This document shows, in pieces, positions 1-8,248 of a stretch of DNA of 64,000 nucleotides. The number at the start of each line of letters is the position of its first letter. Position 1 is the stretch's first letter. The notes under the pieces were generated by a model that was given only the letters and a program-made list of their open reading frames with translations, did no database searches and was not told the origin of the DNA. Location of the stretch: contig JAIETF010000028.1 of NCBI GenBank assembly GCA_019745415.1, forward strand, positions 124,001 through 188,000, in the 5' to 3' direction. The translations under genes were made by a program, and so were the position numbers. The DNA is from Candidatus Obscuribacterales bacterium. Its GTDB lineage: Bacteria; Cyanobacteriota; Vampirovibrionia; Obscuribacterales; Obscuribacteraceae.

Positions 1-1201
1 CGGCCCCAAAGTCTACAAGCGTTATCTTCCTGTCTTTCTCCCTAATTATTATATTGTCCGGCGTTATATCACGGTGCACTACCGGTGGTGAAAATCCATG
101 CAAGTAAATCAAGACTGAAGCAAGCTGTTCCGCTATTTCCAAAACTTCACTTTGATTGAATGGCCCTTTGAGTTTGACATGCTGTCTAAGGGACAGTCCT
201 GCTACAAACTCGAGAAGAAGGTAGTGCCTACCCCTCTCTACAAAATGATCTTTTACCTGAACAATACCAGGGTGACTTAACTTGGAAAGTAAGCTAGCCT
301 CTCTCGAGAACAGTTCTTGAAGTTTTTTGGCATTTTCGTCTGAATCTCTATCTAGCTGCACCGCGAGTTCTTTCAAGACCAAGCGCTTGCCATCAGTATC
401 ACGGACCAAATAGACCGATGACATGCCACCACAATTGAGCAGCATCAGAACTGTAAGTTCGCCATCTCTAATTGACTGCCCACATAATAAAGGCACGAAA
501 TTTGTAACTTCGAAACGCTCAGCCAAACTATCTTCCCACATTTGAGTGTAGCTCAAATTACTTTTCACCTCACCTCCAGTCAGAATATCTCGCTGCAGTG
601 CAATCACATCCGCATTTAGACTGATGGGATCAGCATAACGAGAAAGAATGAGGAAGAGTCTCTCAATGTTCACAGAATCGAAGCCAGCTAGTGGGAAGGC
701 GACCATACCGCCTGATTTGAAGTCGAAAACAATGAAACCTTGTTTGAACCATCCTTGCCCGAGGAAAGTCAAAACACGCTCCCTCCATGTTTTGGGAGCT
801 AACCGCTTTTGCCCCGAGAATAGACGCTCCATGAGCCGATTGCTGGCTACACCGCGCAAACGAACCGAATGAAGATCTGTCCAAGGGCGAACGGAGCGCA
901 TATAGAGCATATCACTATGCAATTGATTGGCAGCTTTAATGCCTTTGGAGCTGAAGTCCAACTGGAGGCGCAACGTAGCAGCAACAATGAGAGGAATGAC
1001 TACAAGAGTGCTGAAAAAGCTTAGTAGAGAGAACTGCCCTCCCCAGAAAAGATTAGAAAGCACGGACAATGCCACAAGGATGAATAGAATGATAAAGAAC
1101 TGCGAAAGTGGTAACAGACGACAAGAAACACGTCCAGTCGCCCCGTCAAGAGCTTTGAACCGAGAAGCGCTTGAGTTTGAAACACCGACCAATTCTGGCA
1201 T
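1..1201 (-). CDS. Membrane-anchored Ser/Thr protein kinase (3' part cut by window edge)
   Basis: The first 400 residues of a Hanks-type Ser/Thr kinase are readable; the C-terminus lies outside the window. I translated this frame by hand from the ATG at 1201, which has a GGAG ribosome site just upstream. Two hydrophobic segments (about residues 35-50 and 57-77) precede a region of about 180 residues that I do not recognise. The kinase domain starts near residue 250: a degenerate glycine loop (CGGMSSVY, 257-264), the ATP lysine K277, the alpha-C glutamate E301, catalytic HRDITPDN at 376-383 and DFG at 397-399. All catalytic residues are present, so it is probably active. The membrane segments sit before the kinase domain, whereas many bacterial PASTA kinases have a single one after it. 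It is divergent from the hydrolase gene at 1316, sharing a 114-bp gap. Confidence 0.9.
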   Translation of the reverse strand, partial: MPELVGVSNSSASRFKALDGATGRVSCRLLPLSQFFIILFILVALSVLSNLFWGGQFSLLSFFSTLVVIPLIVAATLRLQLDFSSKGIKAANQLHSDMLYMRSVRPWTDLHSVRLRGVASNRLMERLFSGQKRLAPKTWRERVLTFLGQGWFKQGFIVFDFKSGGMVAFPLAGFDSVNIERLFLILSRYADPISLNADVIALQRDILTGGEVKSNLSYTQMWEDSLAERFEVTNFVPLLCGQSIRDGELTVLMLLNCGGMSSVYLVRDTDGKRLVLKELAVQLDRDSDENAKKLQELFSREASLLSKLSHPGIVQVKDHFVERGRHYLLLEFVAGLSLRQHVKLKGPFNQSEVLEIAEQLASVLIYLHGFSPPVVHRDITPDNIIIREKDRKITLVDFGA

Positions 1202-1315
1202 TAGCTCTCCTTCATCGGTAGTACTCTAACTATTCATTTAATACCCTAATGTTTGACGGCGCCACAGTCGAGGCAAAAAGTTAAGAGCCTCTTCGAGACA
1301 AGCAAGGAGAACTTA

Positions 1316-2767
1316 ATGCCCTCAACTTTTGGAAGGTTTGCTGACAGACTTGGCGGTAGAAACAAAAGAGAGAATATTGCTATTAGAGATAGAGGACGGA
1401 CGCTAGCAGCGTTGATGTTGCTCTGTCTCTTTTGGACTTTCAGTTTCAGTGATTTGAGCGGGGCGGCTGGTTCGGTTTTTGCGCAGAGCGGAGAGAGCAA
1501 TCTCAGTCGCAATCTCACCGTTCTATATGCGACAACAAGGTTCAACGATAGTCCGAGCGGAAGACCCTTATACGGGGGCTCAAGACATCTCAATATCGGA
1601 GCTGGTTCGACTGAATACGGCACTATCTCGTTCTTACGTCCAGATGATGGAGCTTCCACCACCGCTTCCAAGAGTTTTGCCGACCTGCGCGCCGTCATGG
1701 GGCAACGAGACACCTACTGGAAGCAAGCCAGCCTTGGACAAATTTCGAGACTTTCAGACAGCGAGTTCTTTTCTAAAGTGAAAGACTTTCATGGTCTTAT
1801 TTGCTTATATGTTCACGGCTATGACATGACCTTCGACGAAGCCTCAAGAGAAATTGCCGAATTGGCTGATGAGTACCGTCGGCGCAATCCAAGCGTACCA
1901 ATCTTGCCGGTTTTCTTTTCCTGGCCTTCACCGGGTAATACGGCCGACTATACCGGCGACGAAGCCAATCTCGACTGGAGCGAGAAACCTTTCCGCGAAT
2001 TTATCGACCGCCTGGCGCTGGAGAAAGCCAGCGATAGCTACATAGATTTCATCGCCCATTCCATGGGCAGCCGTTATGCCTTCGCCTATGGCTCGGCCAA
2101 AGAGATGTATCCCAGACCAGTATTTCGAAATGTCATTCTCTCTTGTTCCGACATGGACTACCACGCTGCAGAACAAAAGAAAGACGACTTGCAAAAGGTT
2201 GTAGAACGCAATCTGTATGTTTTAACCAATGATAACGACGGTCCATTAATCACCAGTCAGGCTTTGCATGGACAGCCAAGACTGGGTCGCCCGGTCGATT
2301 CGGGAACACAGGTGCGCCAGAGCGCAGGCGACTTAATCGGACTAAGCAACAACAAACTGAGCACTTCTGACCTATTGTCTAAAGTGACCCGAGGCAGCAA
2401 GAGCAAACTTCTCAATCAAATTGCCGGCGTGGCCGAAGGATACCTCTCGAGAGGAAGCAACAACGGCAACAGCCCAAGAGAAACATCGGAAGTATCAGGC
2501 TGGCTGAGCGCCAATCCTTTGCTTAGCCGGGAATGGGGTCCGAAAGCCCGTTTGATCGATACAACTGGTCTAGTCACACTGAACATGGGCCATAGGCTTG
2601 CCTGGCCGCTTATTTCCGGGCTCATTCTACCGGAACCAACCTATAGTCCCTTCCTTGTCACCTCTATTCACAAAAGACCAGATGCACTTTTGCTCAAACA
2701 GATGGGTGGAAGTCCGCGTTACCTGTATCGCTGGGAAAAAATTGACTTAAGCAAACTAGACCGCTAG
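1316..2767 (+). CDS. Alpha/beta hydrolase of the DUF900 type, exported or membrane-anchored
   Basis: A 483-residue protein. I start it at ATG 1316 because AAGGAGA sits eight bases upstream; an in-frame TTG at 1253 would add 21 residues but has no good ribosome site. A hydrophobic stretch at about residues 29-46 looks like a signal peptide or anchor. The hydrolase core shows the strand plus oxyanion-type VHGY (about 166-169), an FSWPSPG segment and the nucleophile elbow HSMGSR with Ser at about 249. These are hallmarks of the DUF900 family of esterase/lipase-like proteins. The substrate cannot be told. The region after about residue 300 is not recognised and may carry the catalytic His. Confidence 0.8.
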   Translation: MPSTFGRFADRLGGRNKRENIAIRDRGRTLAALMLLCLFWTFSFSDLSGAAGSVFAQSGESNLSRNLTVLYATTRFNDSPSGRPLYGGSRHLNIGAGSTEYGTISFLRPDDGASTTASKSFADLRAVMGQRDTYWKQASLGQISRLSDSEFFSKVKDFHGLICLYVHGYDMTFDEASREIAELADEYRRRNPSVPILPVFFSWPSPGNTADYTGDEANLDWSEKPFREFIDRLALEKASDSYIDFIAHSMGSRYAFAYGSAKEMYPRPVFRNVILSCSDMDYHAAEQKKDDLQKVVERNLYVLTNDNDGPLITSQALHGQPRLGRPVDSGTQVRQSAGDLIGLSNNKLSTSDLLSKVTRGSKSKLLNQIAGVAEGYLSRGSNNGNSPRETSEVSGWLSANPLLSREWGPKARLIDTTGLVTLNMGHRLAWPLISGLILPEPTYSPFLVTSIHKRPDALLLKQMGGSPRYLYRWEKIDLSKLDR

Positions 2768-2938
2768 GACTACTTAAAAACTTTTAACAACCTGCAGTAA
2801 AAAGGTAAGGCTTGGATGGGTTACCTTATTACTGATTACCTGCATTTCTATCAGGTTACCTTCAAGGAGGCTGACTTTCACCTTCCAGAAGGCTGAGTCA
2901 ACTGTCGAGCGCTGAAGTTTATAAGCCAGACCGAATTT

Positions 2939-2968
2939 TTGACACCACGCAGGCTGAATTGCGGTTAT
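2939..2968 (+). promoter_or_regulatory. Possible sigma-70 promoter for the HTH gene
   Basis: A perfect TTGACA (2939-2944) is followed 18 bases later by GGTTAT, a weak -10 box, about 30 bases before the ATG at 3000. The mgtE upstream region has a similar pair (TTGACT, then GGTTAT 17 bases on, at 35471-35499). This is sequence inspection only. Confidence 0.3.
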
Positions 2969-2999
2969 TTACAGCAGTTATTACAAGGAACACAATCGA

Positions 3000-4166
3000 A
3001 TGAGTCGCAGCAAGGTAGAGGGCACCAAAATCGCCCAGGCCGCCAAAGATCTCAATGTCACAAGCGTAACTATCAGAAGATATATCCAAGAGTTCAACAT
3101 TGAAACCGCCACCGATGAAAATGGCATCAAAGTTCTCCCCAAAAGAGCTCTAAAAGAACTTCAAGAGATTCGCAAACTCAAGGAAGATGGTCTCACCAAT
3201 CCCAAAGTCATGGAAGTGCTTGAAGAAATGAGAGCCAAATCCGATGACGATGAAAAAGAAAAACCAGAAAGCAAAAAAAGAGCAATCAAGACCACTGCTA
3301 AAGCTGCCCCCAAGAGCAAAGCCAAGAAAGCCGAAGTAGAAGACGATGAAGATGAAGATGAAGAAGAAGTAGTAGTAGAGGAAGAAAAGCCTCGCACAAT
3401 CTCTTCTAGAGCGAAAGGCAAGCCGGCTAGAGCGGTGAAGAGCAAAGCTCAAAAAGATGAAAATGAAGAAGATAGTGAAACGGAAGGCGAAGTTGAAGAA
3501 GTTGAGAAGACTTCAGTAGGCGAAGACTCTGAATCTGATTCTGACGGCGAAGAGAAAGCAAAAGAAGAAGGCGGCGAAGGTTCGGGCAAAGTAATGCATA
3601 CGCTTACCTGCCAAACTTGTTCTAAAAACTTCGAACACATCAACCCCAGACTGAGAGATTGTCTAGAGTGTTACCGCACCAAACGTAAAGAGAGACGTCG
3701 GGGCGGCGACAAGCATAAGAATGTCATTCAGAACCCTGTTGCTCAGCAAGTTGTAAGTAAATCTCAACCGTCTCGCGAAGTGAGAGAAAATGGTGCCAGA
3801 GAGAATGGACAGAGAGACAATGGGGGCAGAGAAGGAGGCAATCAAAATGAGCGCCACTTCGATAGACTGCCCGACAGAACTCAGACTGTAGAGAGAGTTT
3901 CGGCAGTTGCTGCACCGCGCATCGATCAGCCCTCCGCCTGGGCGCAACTGCAAAAGCCGGTGCGTTCATATCGTAAAGCAATTGAAGAAACCAGGTTGAT
4001 CACCGGCTCTCTAAAGCGCCGTCTTGAGCGCCCAGATCTGCCGGAAGGCGAGCGCCGTTGGCTAGAGCAGATTTATGCTTATCAGCTGATATTGCACCAG
4101 GGATGGCGTCACCTAGCTGAATACAAATCGGGTTCCACCGGACAAGGTAAACCCCAAGAAGACTAA
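3000..4166 (+). CDS. HTH DNA-binding protein with acidic linker and CxxC zinc ribbon
   Basis: A 388-residue protein of unusual build. Residues 8-40 form a MerR/excisionase-like helix-turn-helix (TSVTIRRYIQEF), followed by a short helix-rich stretch to about 80. Residues 80-195 are low complexity with alternating Lys-rich and Asp/Glu-rich blocks. A CxxC...CxxC zinc-ribbon-like knuckle follows (Cys 204, 207, 221, 224) with a basic tail, KERRR. A disordered Asn/Gly/Arg segment leads to a C-terminal helical domain (about 325-380). The ATG at 3000 has AGGA upstream. The parts suggest a DNA- or RNA-binding regulator; no target is visible. It ends at a strong terminator shared with the convergent gene at 4209. 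Confidence 0.6.
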   Translation: MSRSKVEGTKIAQAAKDLNVTSVTIRRYIQEFNIETATDENGIKVLPKRALKELQEIRKLKEDGLTNPKVMEVLEEMRAKSDDDEKEKPESKKRAIKTTAKAAPKSKAKKAEVEDDEDEDEEEVVVEEEKPRTISSRAKGKPARAVKSKAQKDENEEDSETEGEVEEVEKTSVGEDSESDSDGEEKAKEEGGEGSGKVMHTLTCQTCSKNFEHINPRLRDCLECYRTKRKERRRGGDKHKNVIQNPVAQQVVSKSQPSREVRENGARENGQRDNGGREGGNQNERHFDRLPDRTQTVERVSAVAAPRIDQPSAWAQLQKPVRSYRKAIEETRLITGSLKRRLERPDLPEGERRWLEQIYAYQLILHQGWRHLAEYKSGSTGQGKPQED

Positions 4167-4176
4167 GATTTAGAAA

Positions 4177-4210
4177 GAGAGGTGAGCCCAAAAGCTTACC
4201 TCTCATTTTT
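4177..4210. terminator. Bidirectional terminator between convergent genes
   Basis: An 11-bp stem with one G-T wobble (4177-4187 with 4194-4204) encloses a six-base loop and is followed by ATTTTT on the + strand. It lies directly after the HTH gene and at the 3' end of the opposing gene, whose stop codon is at 4209-4211. Confidence 0.7.
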
Positions 4211-5399
4211 AGAATGGATCCGGTAACTCCAGCGGCACCACAGCCGGTAGTGAACCATTATTGAGGGCGTTGTTGGAGCCTACCTGTCCGGGCGGAATTG
4301 GCGCCGATATTATAGGACCTCTGGCAATACCATAATCTGAACTGCCTGCGGTGGCGCCGGCAGTGCCGTTTGCCGGCGAGCCATTCGCTGCAGCACTATT
4401 CACAACCGTCGGTGCAGTCATACGACTGACGTCCACAGTGGCATTGAGACGAACCGGCACCATTGTTCCTGCCTTCAGGTTAAACTCGGGACCGCGATAT
4501 CTAAAAGTTGGTCGAATGCCGATGCCGGCAGTTACCGAATTCATAAACGAACTCAAGTCTCTCTTGTAATCTGAAAAGTTCATAGAGCTGCTGCGCAGTT
4601 GCGGTGGTTGAGCCAAATCATGGGCAGGGTTCCGGTCTAAATAACCCGAAAATTTGCAAGAGCGCCCATCAGGGAACACCAAAGTGGTAAGCCCGACTTG
4701 CAGATTACCTGGAGTGCTCACGCCGCGCATAGTACGAGCCGGCGCCACCGAAACCACTGTGCCGACAATTCGCGAATTGGGGGGAATAACTTCTACTCCG
4801 TTGGCAAAATAGCCATCGGGCAAAACAATCGAAAAGAGGTCCTGGGGAAGGCTCTTGCTGCTGGAAAGATCATCGGCTAGAACTCCGGTAAGGACCGTAC
4901 CGGCGGCAATGCGTGTAGAAAGAATCTGCTTGAGCACATCTGGAACAGCCATACCGGCTCGGGCAGCCGCTCCCCCTCCTTGCCCGGGCAAGCCAAAAGC
5001 ACCGCCTTGCCCCGGCAGGGCTAGACCGGGTACAGCAGAAGATTGATTTTGCCCTGCCCCTTGCCCCATACCAGGCACATTCAGAGGAGCAACCAAACCG
5101 GGAGCAAAAGAAGAAGCACCACTCTTGCTGTTAATAGGCGGAGTCGGATCATAAATCGAATTCATCATACTGCCGGGATCGATGATGCCTGAGGGAGCTG
5201 GACCGGAAGGATGCTGCATCTCCCACTGTTCTTTTGCCAACAGAGCCGAATCTGAAGAAACTACTAATTCAAGAGAGCATAAGCTGGTGACAAGCAAGAA
5301 AGAGAGCAAGCGAAAAGAAAGGCAACCCTTTGAGCCTGGTGAAACTTGGCAGGCAAGCCCCTTCTTTTCTGAACGCGGCGGTCTCGTTTTTAATATCAC
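4209..5399 (-). CDS. Secreted protein with a VirB10/TrbI-like beta domain (tentative)
   Basis: A 396-residue protein starting with GTG at 5399. A hydrophobic stretch at about residues 28-48 reads as a signal peptide or anchor. A Pro/Gly/Gln-rich linker runs to about 150. From about 155 to 330 the pattern 'AGTVLTGVL ... LFSIVLPDG ... IPPNSRIVGTV ... LVFPDG' resembles the beta-barrel of VirB10/TrbI, in which a channel protein alternates 'G..I...L' and 'IP.GSR..G' strands. No other type IV secretion gene is in the window, so it may instead be a stand-alone envelope protein with this fold. The family call is an inference by eye. The tail is Ala/Gly/Pro-rich. Confidence 0.5.
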   Translation of the reverse strand: MILKTRPPRSEKKGLACQVSPGSKGCLSFRLLSFLLVTSLCSLELVVSSDSALLAKEQWEMQHPSGPAPSGIIDPGSMMNSIYDPTPPINSKSGASSFAPGLVAPLNVPGMGQGAGQNQSSAVPGLALPGQGGAFGLPGQGGGAAARAGMAVPDVLKQILSTRIAAGTVLTGVLADDLSSSKSLPQDLFSIVLPDGYFANGVEVIPPNSRIVGTVVSVAPARTMRGVSTPGNLQVGLTTLVFPDGRSCKFSGYLDRNPAHDLAQPPQLRSSSMNFSDYKRDLSSFMNSVTAGIGIRPTFRYRGPEFNLKAGTMVPVRLNATVDVSRMTAPTVVNSAAANGSPANGTAGATAGSSDYGIARGPIISAPIPPGQVGSNNALNNGSLPAVVPLELPDPF

Positions 5400-5486
5400 T
5401 GCTATCTTTGGTCCGTTTATAAAGCGTCGTATTTCTATTTATGTTACCAACTCGTGTGTTATTATGCTCGCTTCGTATACATCGCC

Positions 5487-5509
5487 GTCCCTTGCCTGCC
5501 AAGCAGGAC
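5487..5509 (+). promoter_or_regulatory. Hairpin in the rpsF leader (possible S6:S18-type autoregulatory element)
   Basis: CCTGC (5495-5499) pairs with GCAGG (5503-5507), and a GT/AC pair outside it leaves a six-base bulge. It lies about 25 bases before the rpsF start. In many bacteria the S6:S18 complex binds a bulged hairpin here. I cannot confirm the conserved CCG element, so this is only a positional suggestion. Confidence 0.25.
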
Positions 5510-5534
5510 ATAGAGACCATAGGGGATAAACAAA

Positions 5535-5852
5535 GTGACCGAGAAAAAAGCTAGATCATATGAAACCATGTTCATCGTCCGACCAAACTTGGACGAGGAA
5601 GCAGTGGATCGCACAGTTGCCGCCGTTGAAGATTACATCAAAGCGCAAGGCGGCACCATCGAGTCGACCGATAAGAAAGGTCGCAAAAGACTCGCCTACG
5701 AAGTAGACAAAATGAGAGACGGCTACTATGTGGTCATCACATTCAAAGCCAAACCCGAGCTGATCAGTCTGCTCAAGAGAATGATGACCCTTTCCGAAGA
5801 CATTATTCGTTCCCTCATCGTAGTTCAAGAACATGCAGGCGTAACCGCCTAA
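5535..5852 (+). CDS. rpsF: 30S ribosomal protein bS6
   Basis: A 105-residue protein matching bS6 throughout: the start YETMFIVRPNLDEEAV, the central GRKRLAYEVDKMRDGYYVV and the C-terminal EDIIRSLIVV strand. bS6 binds the central domain of 16S rRNA as a heterodimer with bS18. The GTG start at 5535 has AGGGGA upstream. It leads the classical rpsF-ssb-rpsR cluster, and the rpsR product encoded 0.5 kb downstream is its direct partner. Length and order are typical. Confidence 0.97.
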   Translation: MTEKKARSYETMFIVRPNLDEEAVDRTVAAVEDYIKAQGGTIESTDKKGRKRLAYEVDKMRDGYYVVITFKAKPELISLLKRMMTLSEDIIRSLIVVQEHAGVTA

Positions 5853-5887
5853 GCGTTCTCTTACCTAACCGATTCCAGCGGGTGTCT

Positions 5888-6349
5888 ATGAGTTTAAGTA
5901 AAATCGTTCTATCAGGTCGTGTTGTAAGAGCCCCCGAAAAGCGCTTCACACCCAACACAAATGTAGCCGTTACCGAATTCACCATCGGCGTCGATTCGCA
6001 AAATCGTCAAGACCAGAGCGTCGAGACCAATTTCGTCAAGGTAATCACCTGGCGAGATTTGGCAGAGCGCTGTGCCGCCGACATAAAGAAAGGCGACGTA
6101 GTTTGTGTGGACGGTAGATTGCAAATAAACAACTACCAGACCCAGGATGGTCAGAAAAAGAGAGAAGTGGAAATAGACGCAAGTGCTGTTGAAAACCTTT
6201 CTCAGACCGTAGCACAAGGCGGAAGAGGACAAGAGAGAGAAGAGAAGCCCATGGCCAAAGCCTCTGCTCCTGCCGGCGGCAAGAAAGCTGCTGCAGAAAG
6301 CGAAGACCTAGACGCCATCTTCTCTTCCGAAGATGAGATTCCGTTTTAA
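5888..6349 (+). CDS. ssb: Single-stranded DNA-binding protein
   Basis: A 153-residue SSB. Residues 1-105 form the OB fold (LSKIVLSGRVVRAPEKRFTP, then VTEFTIGVDSQ, then FVKVITWRDLAERC and KGDVVCVDGRL). A flexible Gly/Ala/Lys linker follows, and the protein ends in the acidic tip EDEIPF, the standard docking tail for replication and repair partners. A GTG at 5882 lies two codons upstream in frame; I prefer the ATG at 5888. It sits between rpsF and rpsR, the usual order in many bacteria. Confidence 0.95.
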   Translation: MSLSKIVLSGRVVRAPEKRFTPNTNVAVTEFTIGVDSQNRQDQSVETNFVKVITWRDLAERCAADIKKGDVVCVDGRLQINNYQTQDGQKKREVEIDASAVENLSQTVAQGGRGQEREEKPMAKASAPAGGKKAAAESEDLDAIFSSEDEIPF

Positions 6350-6380
6350 GTTTTAAATCTATTTTTCTGGAGAGTTAATA

Positions 6381-6623
6381 ATGAGCAGAATGAATTCTGA
6401 TGCGGCACCGCCGCGCCGTCGCAAGACCTGCGGTTTCTGTGCCGATAAAGTTGAATTTATTGATTACAAAGACCCAAACCGTCTCAAAAAATTCGTCACC
6501 GAAAGAGGCAAAATTCTGCCCCGCAGAATTAGTGGTAACTGCGCCAAGCACCAACGCTCGTTGACAGTAGCCATCAAAAGAGCCCGCGACATAGCCCTTA
6601 TGCCCTACATGGCTGAAGGCTAA
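6381..6623 (+). CDS. rpsR: 30S ribosomal protein bS18
   Basis: An 80-residue bS18: RRRKTCGFC near the N-terminus, [21 protein letters not shown] in the middle and [14 protein letters not shown] at the end, all family hallmarks. It pairs with bS6 on the 30S platform. The ATG at 6381 has GGAGAG upstream. The CxxC at the N-terminus marks the zinc-capable (C+) form of S18, so the organism may carry a second C- paralogue elsewhere. Last gene of the rpsF-ssb-rpsR operon. Confidence 0.96.
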   Translation: MSRMNSDAAPPRRRKTCGFCADKVEFIDYKDPNRLKKFVTERGKILPRRISGNCAKHQRSLTVAIKRARDIALMPYMAEG

Positions 6624-6647
6624 CAAAGCGTTGCATCTCTAAAAATT

Positions 6648-6687
6648 AGCAAGTAATCTCAAACCCCCTGGTGTAAAATTACTTGCT
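6648..6687 (+). repeat. Inverted repeat just upstream of tRNA-Leu
   Basis: AGCAAGTAAT (6648-6657) and its exact complement ATTACTTGCT (6678-6687) form a 10-bp stem with a 20-base loop, ending five bases before the tRNA. There is no T-run after it, so it is a poor intrinsic terminator for rpsR. It could be a processing hairpin, or a chance pair. Confidence 0.45.
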
Positions 6688-6692
6688 TAGCC

Positions 6693-6775
6693 GCCGAAGT
6701 GGTGAAATGGCAGACACGCTACGTTCAGGGCGTAGTGAGCGCAAGCTCATGTGGGTTCAAGTCCCACCTTCGGCA
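6693..6775 (+). tRNA. tRNA-Leu (anticodon CAG)
   Basis: The acceptor arm GCCGAAG (6693-6699) pairs with CTTCGGC ending at 6774, with A at 6775 as discriminator. The anticodon stem CTACG/CGTAG holds loop TTCAGGG, giving CAG at 6726-6728. A long variable arm (TGAGC-GCAA-GCTCA) marks it as a class II tRNA, and the T-loop GTTCAAGTC is normal. No CCA is encoded. It reads CTG codons. Confidence 0.96.
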
Positions 6776-6833
6776 AGTTTTTCTAAAAAATGTTATAGAA
6801 TAAAATTGTTCCCTGTTTTAGACGAGGTATCGC

Positions 6834-7388
6834 TTGAGCATTAACGACCCGCGCCGGCCAGAACCCAGAAGAGACTTACCGCCGTTGAATGAACGAATAC
6901 GAGACCGAGAGGTCAGACTAATCGACGAAGAAGGTAACCAGTTGGGTATTGTTCCGACCAGGGAGGCTCTTGCCAACGCCCGGGAAAAGGGACTTGATTT
7001 ATTGTTGGTGCAACCAGATGCAAATCCACCTGTAGCCAAGATTCTTGACTACGGTAGACATAAGTTTGAACAAGAGAAGAAAGCACGCGAGAGCAAGAAA
7101 AAGCAGCACGTGCAGGACGTCAAAGAAATCAAGATGCGCTACAAGATCGAGGAACATGATTTCCAGGTCAAGCTAAAGCATGCTCAGAAGTTTCTTACCG
7201 ACGGCGACAAAATCAAGGTTCTCATAGTTTTGCGCGGCAGAGAAATGCAGCACGCAGATATGGCCATCGATTTGATGAATCGTTTCGCTGAAGATTTAAA
7301 AGACCTGGGCGCCATGGATAGAGAGCCCAAGCTGGAAGGCAAGAGCGTCATCATGATCTTGAATCCTCTGCCCCAACGCGGGAAATAA
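6834..7388 (+). CDS. infC: Translation initiation factor IF-3
   Basis: A 184-residue IF-3. The N-domain carries LNERIRDREVRLIDEEGNQLGIVPTREAL, followed by the helical linker rich in Lys/Glu. The C-domain carries KEIKMRYKIEEHDFQVKLKHAQKFL, then KVLIVLRGREM and ending at ILNPLPQRGK. IF-3 binds 30S subunits, prevents premature 50S joining and rejects poor start codons. The start is TTG at 6834 with GAGG eight bases upstream; a weak start on infC itself would suit the autoregulation known in other bacteria. It heads infC-rpmI-rplT. Confidence 0.95.
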   Translation: MSINDPRRPEPRRDLPPLNERIRDREVRLIDEEGNQLGIVPTREALANAREKGLDLLLVQPDANPPVAKILDYGRHKFEQEKKARESKKKQHVQDVKEIKMRYKIEEHDFQVKLKHAQKFLTDGDKIKVLIVLRGREMQHADMAIDLMNRFAEDLKDLGAMDREPKLEGKSVIMILNPLPQRGK

Positions 7389-7483
7389 ACCAGTACTAAG
7401 CTGAAATAGCCAATATTTGTTTCCAAAATATTGCGCAATCATTGCGTTCTCGCTGGTCCGTCTCTTATGAATGGTAGAATTAC

Positions 7484-7535
7484 TTCCCTGTGCTCTTTCG
7501 AGGGCCGGCTGCCTTTTCGATGAAGAGGCAGGGAA
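7484..7535 (+). promoter_or_regulatory. Leader with two mutually exclusive hairpins upstream of rpmI-rplT
   Basis: A 10-bp hairpin (7509-7518 with 7522-7531, loop GAT, one G-T pair) competes for bases 7529-7531 with a longer-range pairing of TTCCCTG (7484-7490) and CAGGGAA (7529-7535). The two cannot form together. The element ends 24 bases before the rpmI start. Autocontrol of this operon by L20 through alternative RNA structures is known in Firmicutes and E. coli; this leader could serve the same end. Confidence 0.45.
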
Positions 7536-7559
7536 TAGTTCGCTTTAGTGGAATTGAAT

Positions 7560-7769
7560 ATGCCAAAAATGAAAACCAATAAAGCTGCTGCTCGCCGTTT
7601 CAAGATCACCGGAACCGGAAAGATTTTGCGTAGGCAAGCCGGCAAGCGCCACTTGAACGAATGGATGAAAGCAAACAAGAAGCGCTCACTACGCGGCTAC
7701 GCTGCTGTCCATCCCGATGTGGAACAGCACGTTCTTGAAATGTTCCCTTATCGCAAATACGTGCGCTAA
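7560..7769 (+). CDS. rpmI: 50S ribosomal protein bL35
   Basis: A 69-residue bL35: the N-terminal [22 protein letters not shown] and the following basic RRQAGKRH are diagnostic, with a C-terminal PYRKYVR. I start at the ATG at 7560; an upstream in-frame TTG adds four residues that break the conserved MPKMKT start. It lies between infC and rplT as in most bacteria. The gap to infC is 171 bp and holds the hairpin leader described separately. Confidence 0.95.
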   Translation: MPKMKTNKAAARRFKITGTGKILRRQAGKRHLNEWMKANKKRSLRGYAAVHPDVEQHVLEMFPYRKYVR

Positions 7770-7891
7770 GACATCCATTTTTACAGTACAAACACCTGAC
7801 CTAAGGAAACAACCTAGTTGACTCCTCTCCGCCGGTCGGTACAAGTAGACAAATAGTCTTATCGAGACAAAAGTCAAAGAAGGAGAATTAG

Positions 7892-8248
7892 ATGGCTCGA
7901 GTTAAGAGAGGCAATGTCCTCCAAAAACGCCACAAGAAAATCCTCAAATTCGCCAAGGGTTTTCGTGGTTCTAAGTCTAAGCTTTTCATAGCTGCCAATC
8001 AGGCTTTGATGCAAGCCTGGAAAAATGCTTATAGAGATCGCAAGAAGCGTAAGCGCGATTTCCGTAGCCTCTGGATCACCAGAATCAACGCCGCTTGCCG
8101 TATGAACGGTCTAAGCTATAGCCGCATGATCAACGGTCTGAACAAAGCCAATATCAAAGTCAATCGCAAGATGTTGGCCGACCTCGCCGTGCGCGATCAA
8201 GCAGCCTTTGCAGCCCTTGCCAAACAGGCCCTGGCTCAAATCAAGTGA
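7892..8248 (+). CDS. rplT: 50S ribosomal protein bL20
   Basis: A 118-residue bL20, essentially full family length: N-terminal [20 protein letters not shown], central [24 protein letters not shown] and [11 protein letters not shown]. It binds 23S rRNA early in 50S assembly and often represses its own operon. Strong AAGGAGAA ribosome site before ATG 7892. Its last codon overlaps the GTG start of the methyltransferase gene by four bases, so the two are probably translationally coupled. Confidence 0.97.
   Translation: MARVKRGNVLQKRHKKILKFAKGFRGSKSKLFIAANQALMQAWKNAYRDRKKRKRDFRSLWITRINAACRMNGLSYSRMINGLNKANIKVNRKMLADLAVRDQAAFAALAKQALAQIK

Noticed and set aside
3150..3452. Long antisense frames under the Lys/Glu-rich part of the HTH gene
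   Set aside because: They are mirror images of GAA/GAT-rich coding sequence, with Ser/Phe-only products.
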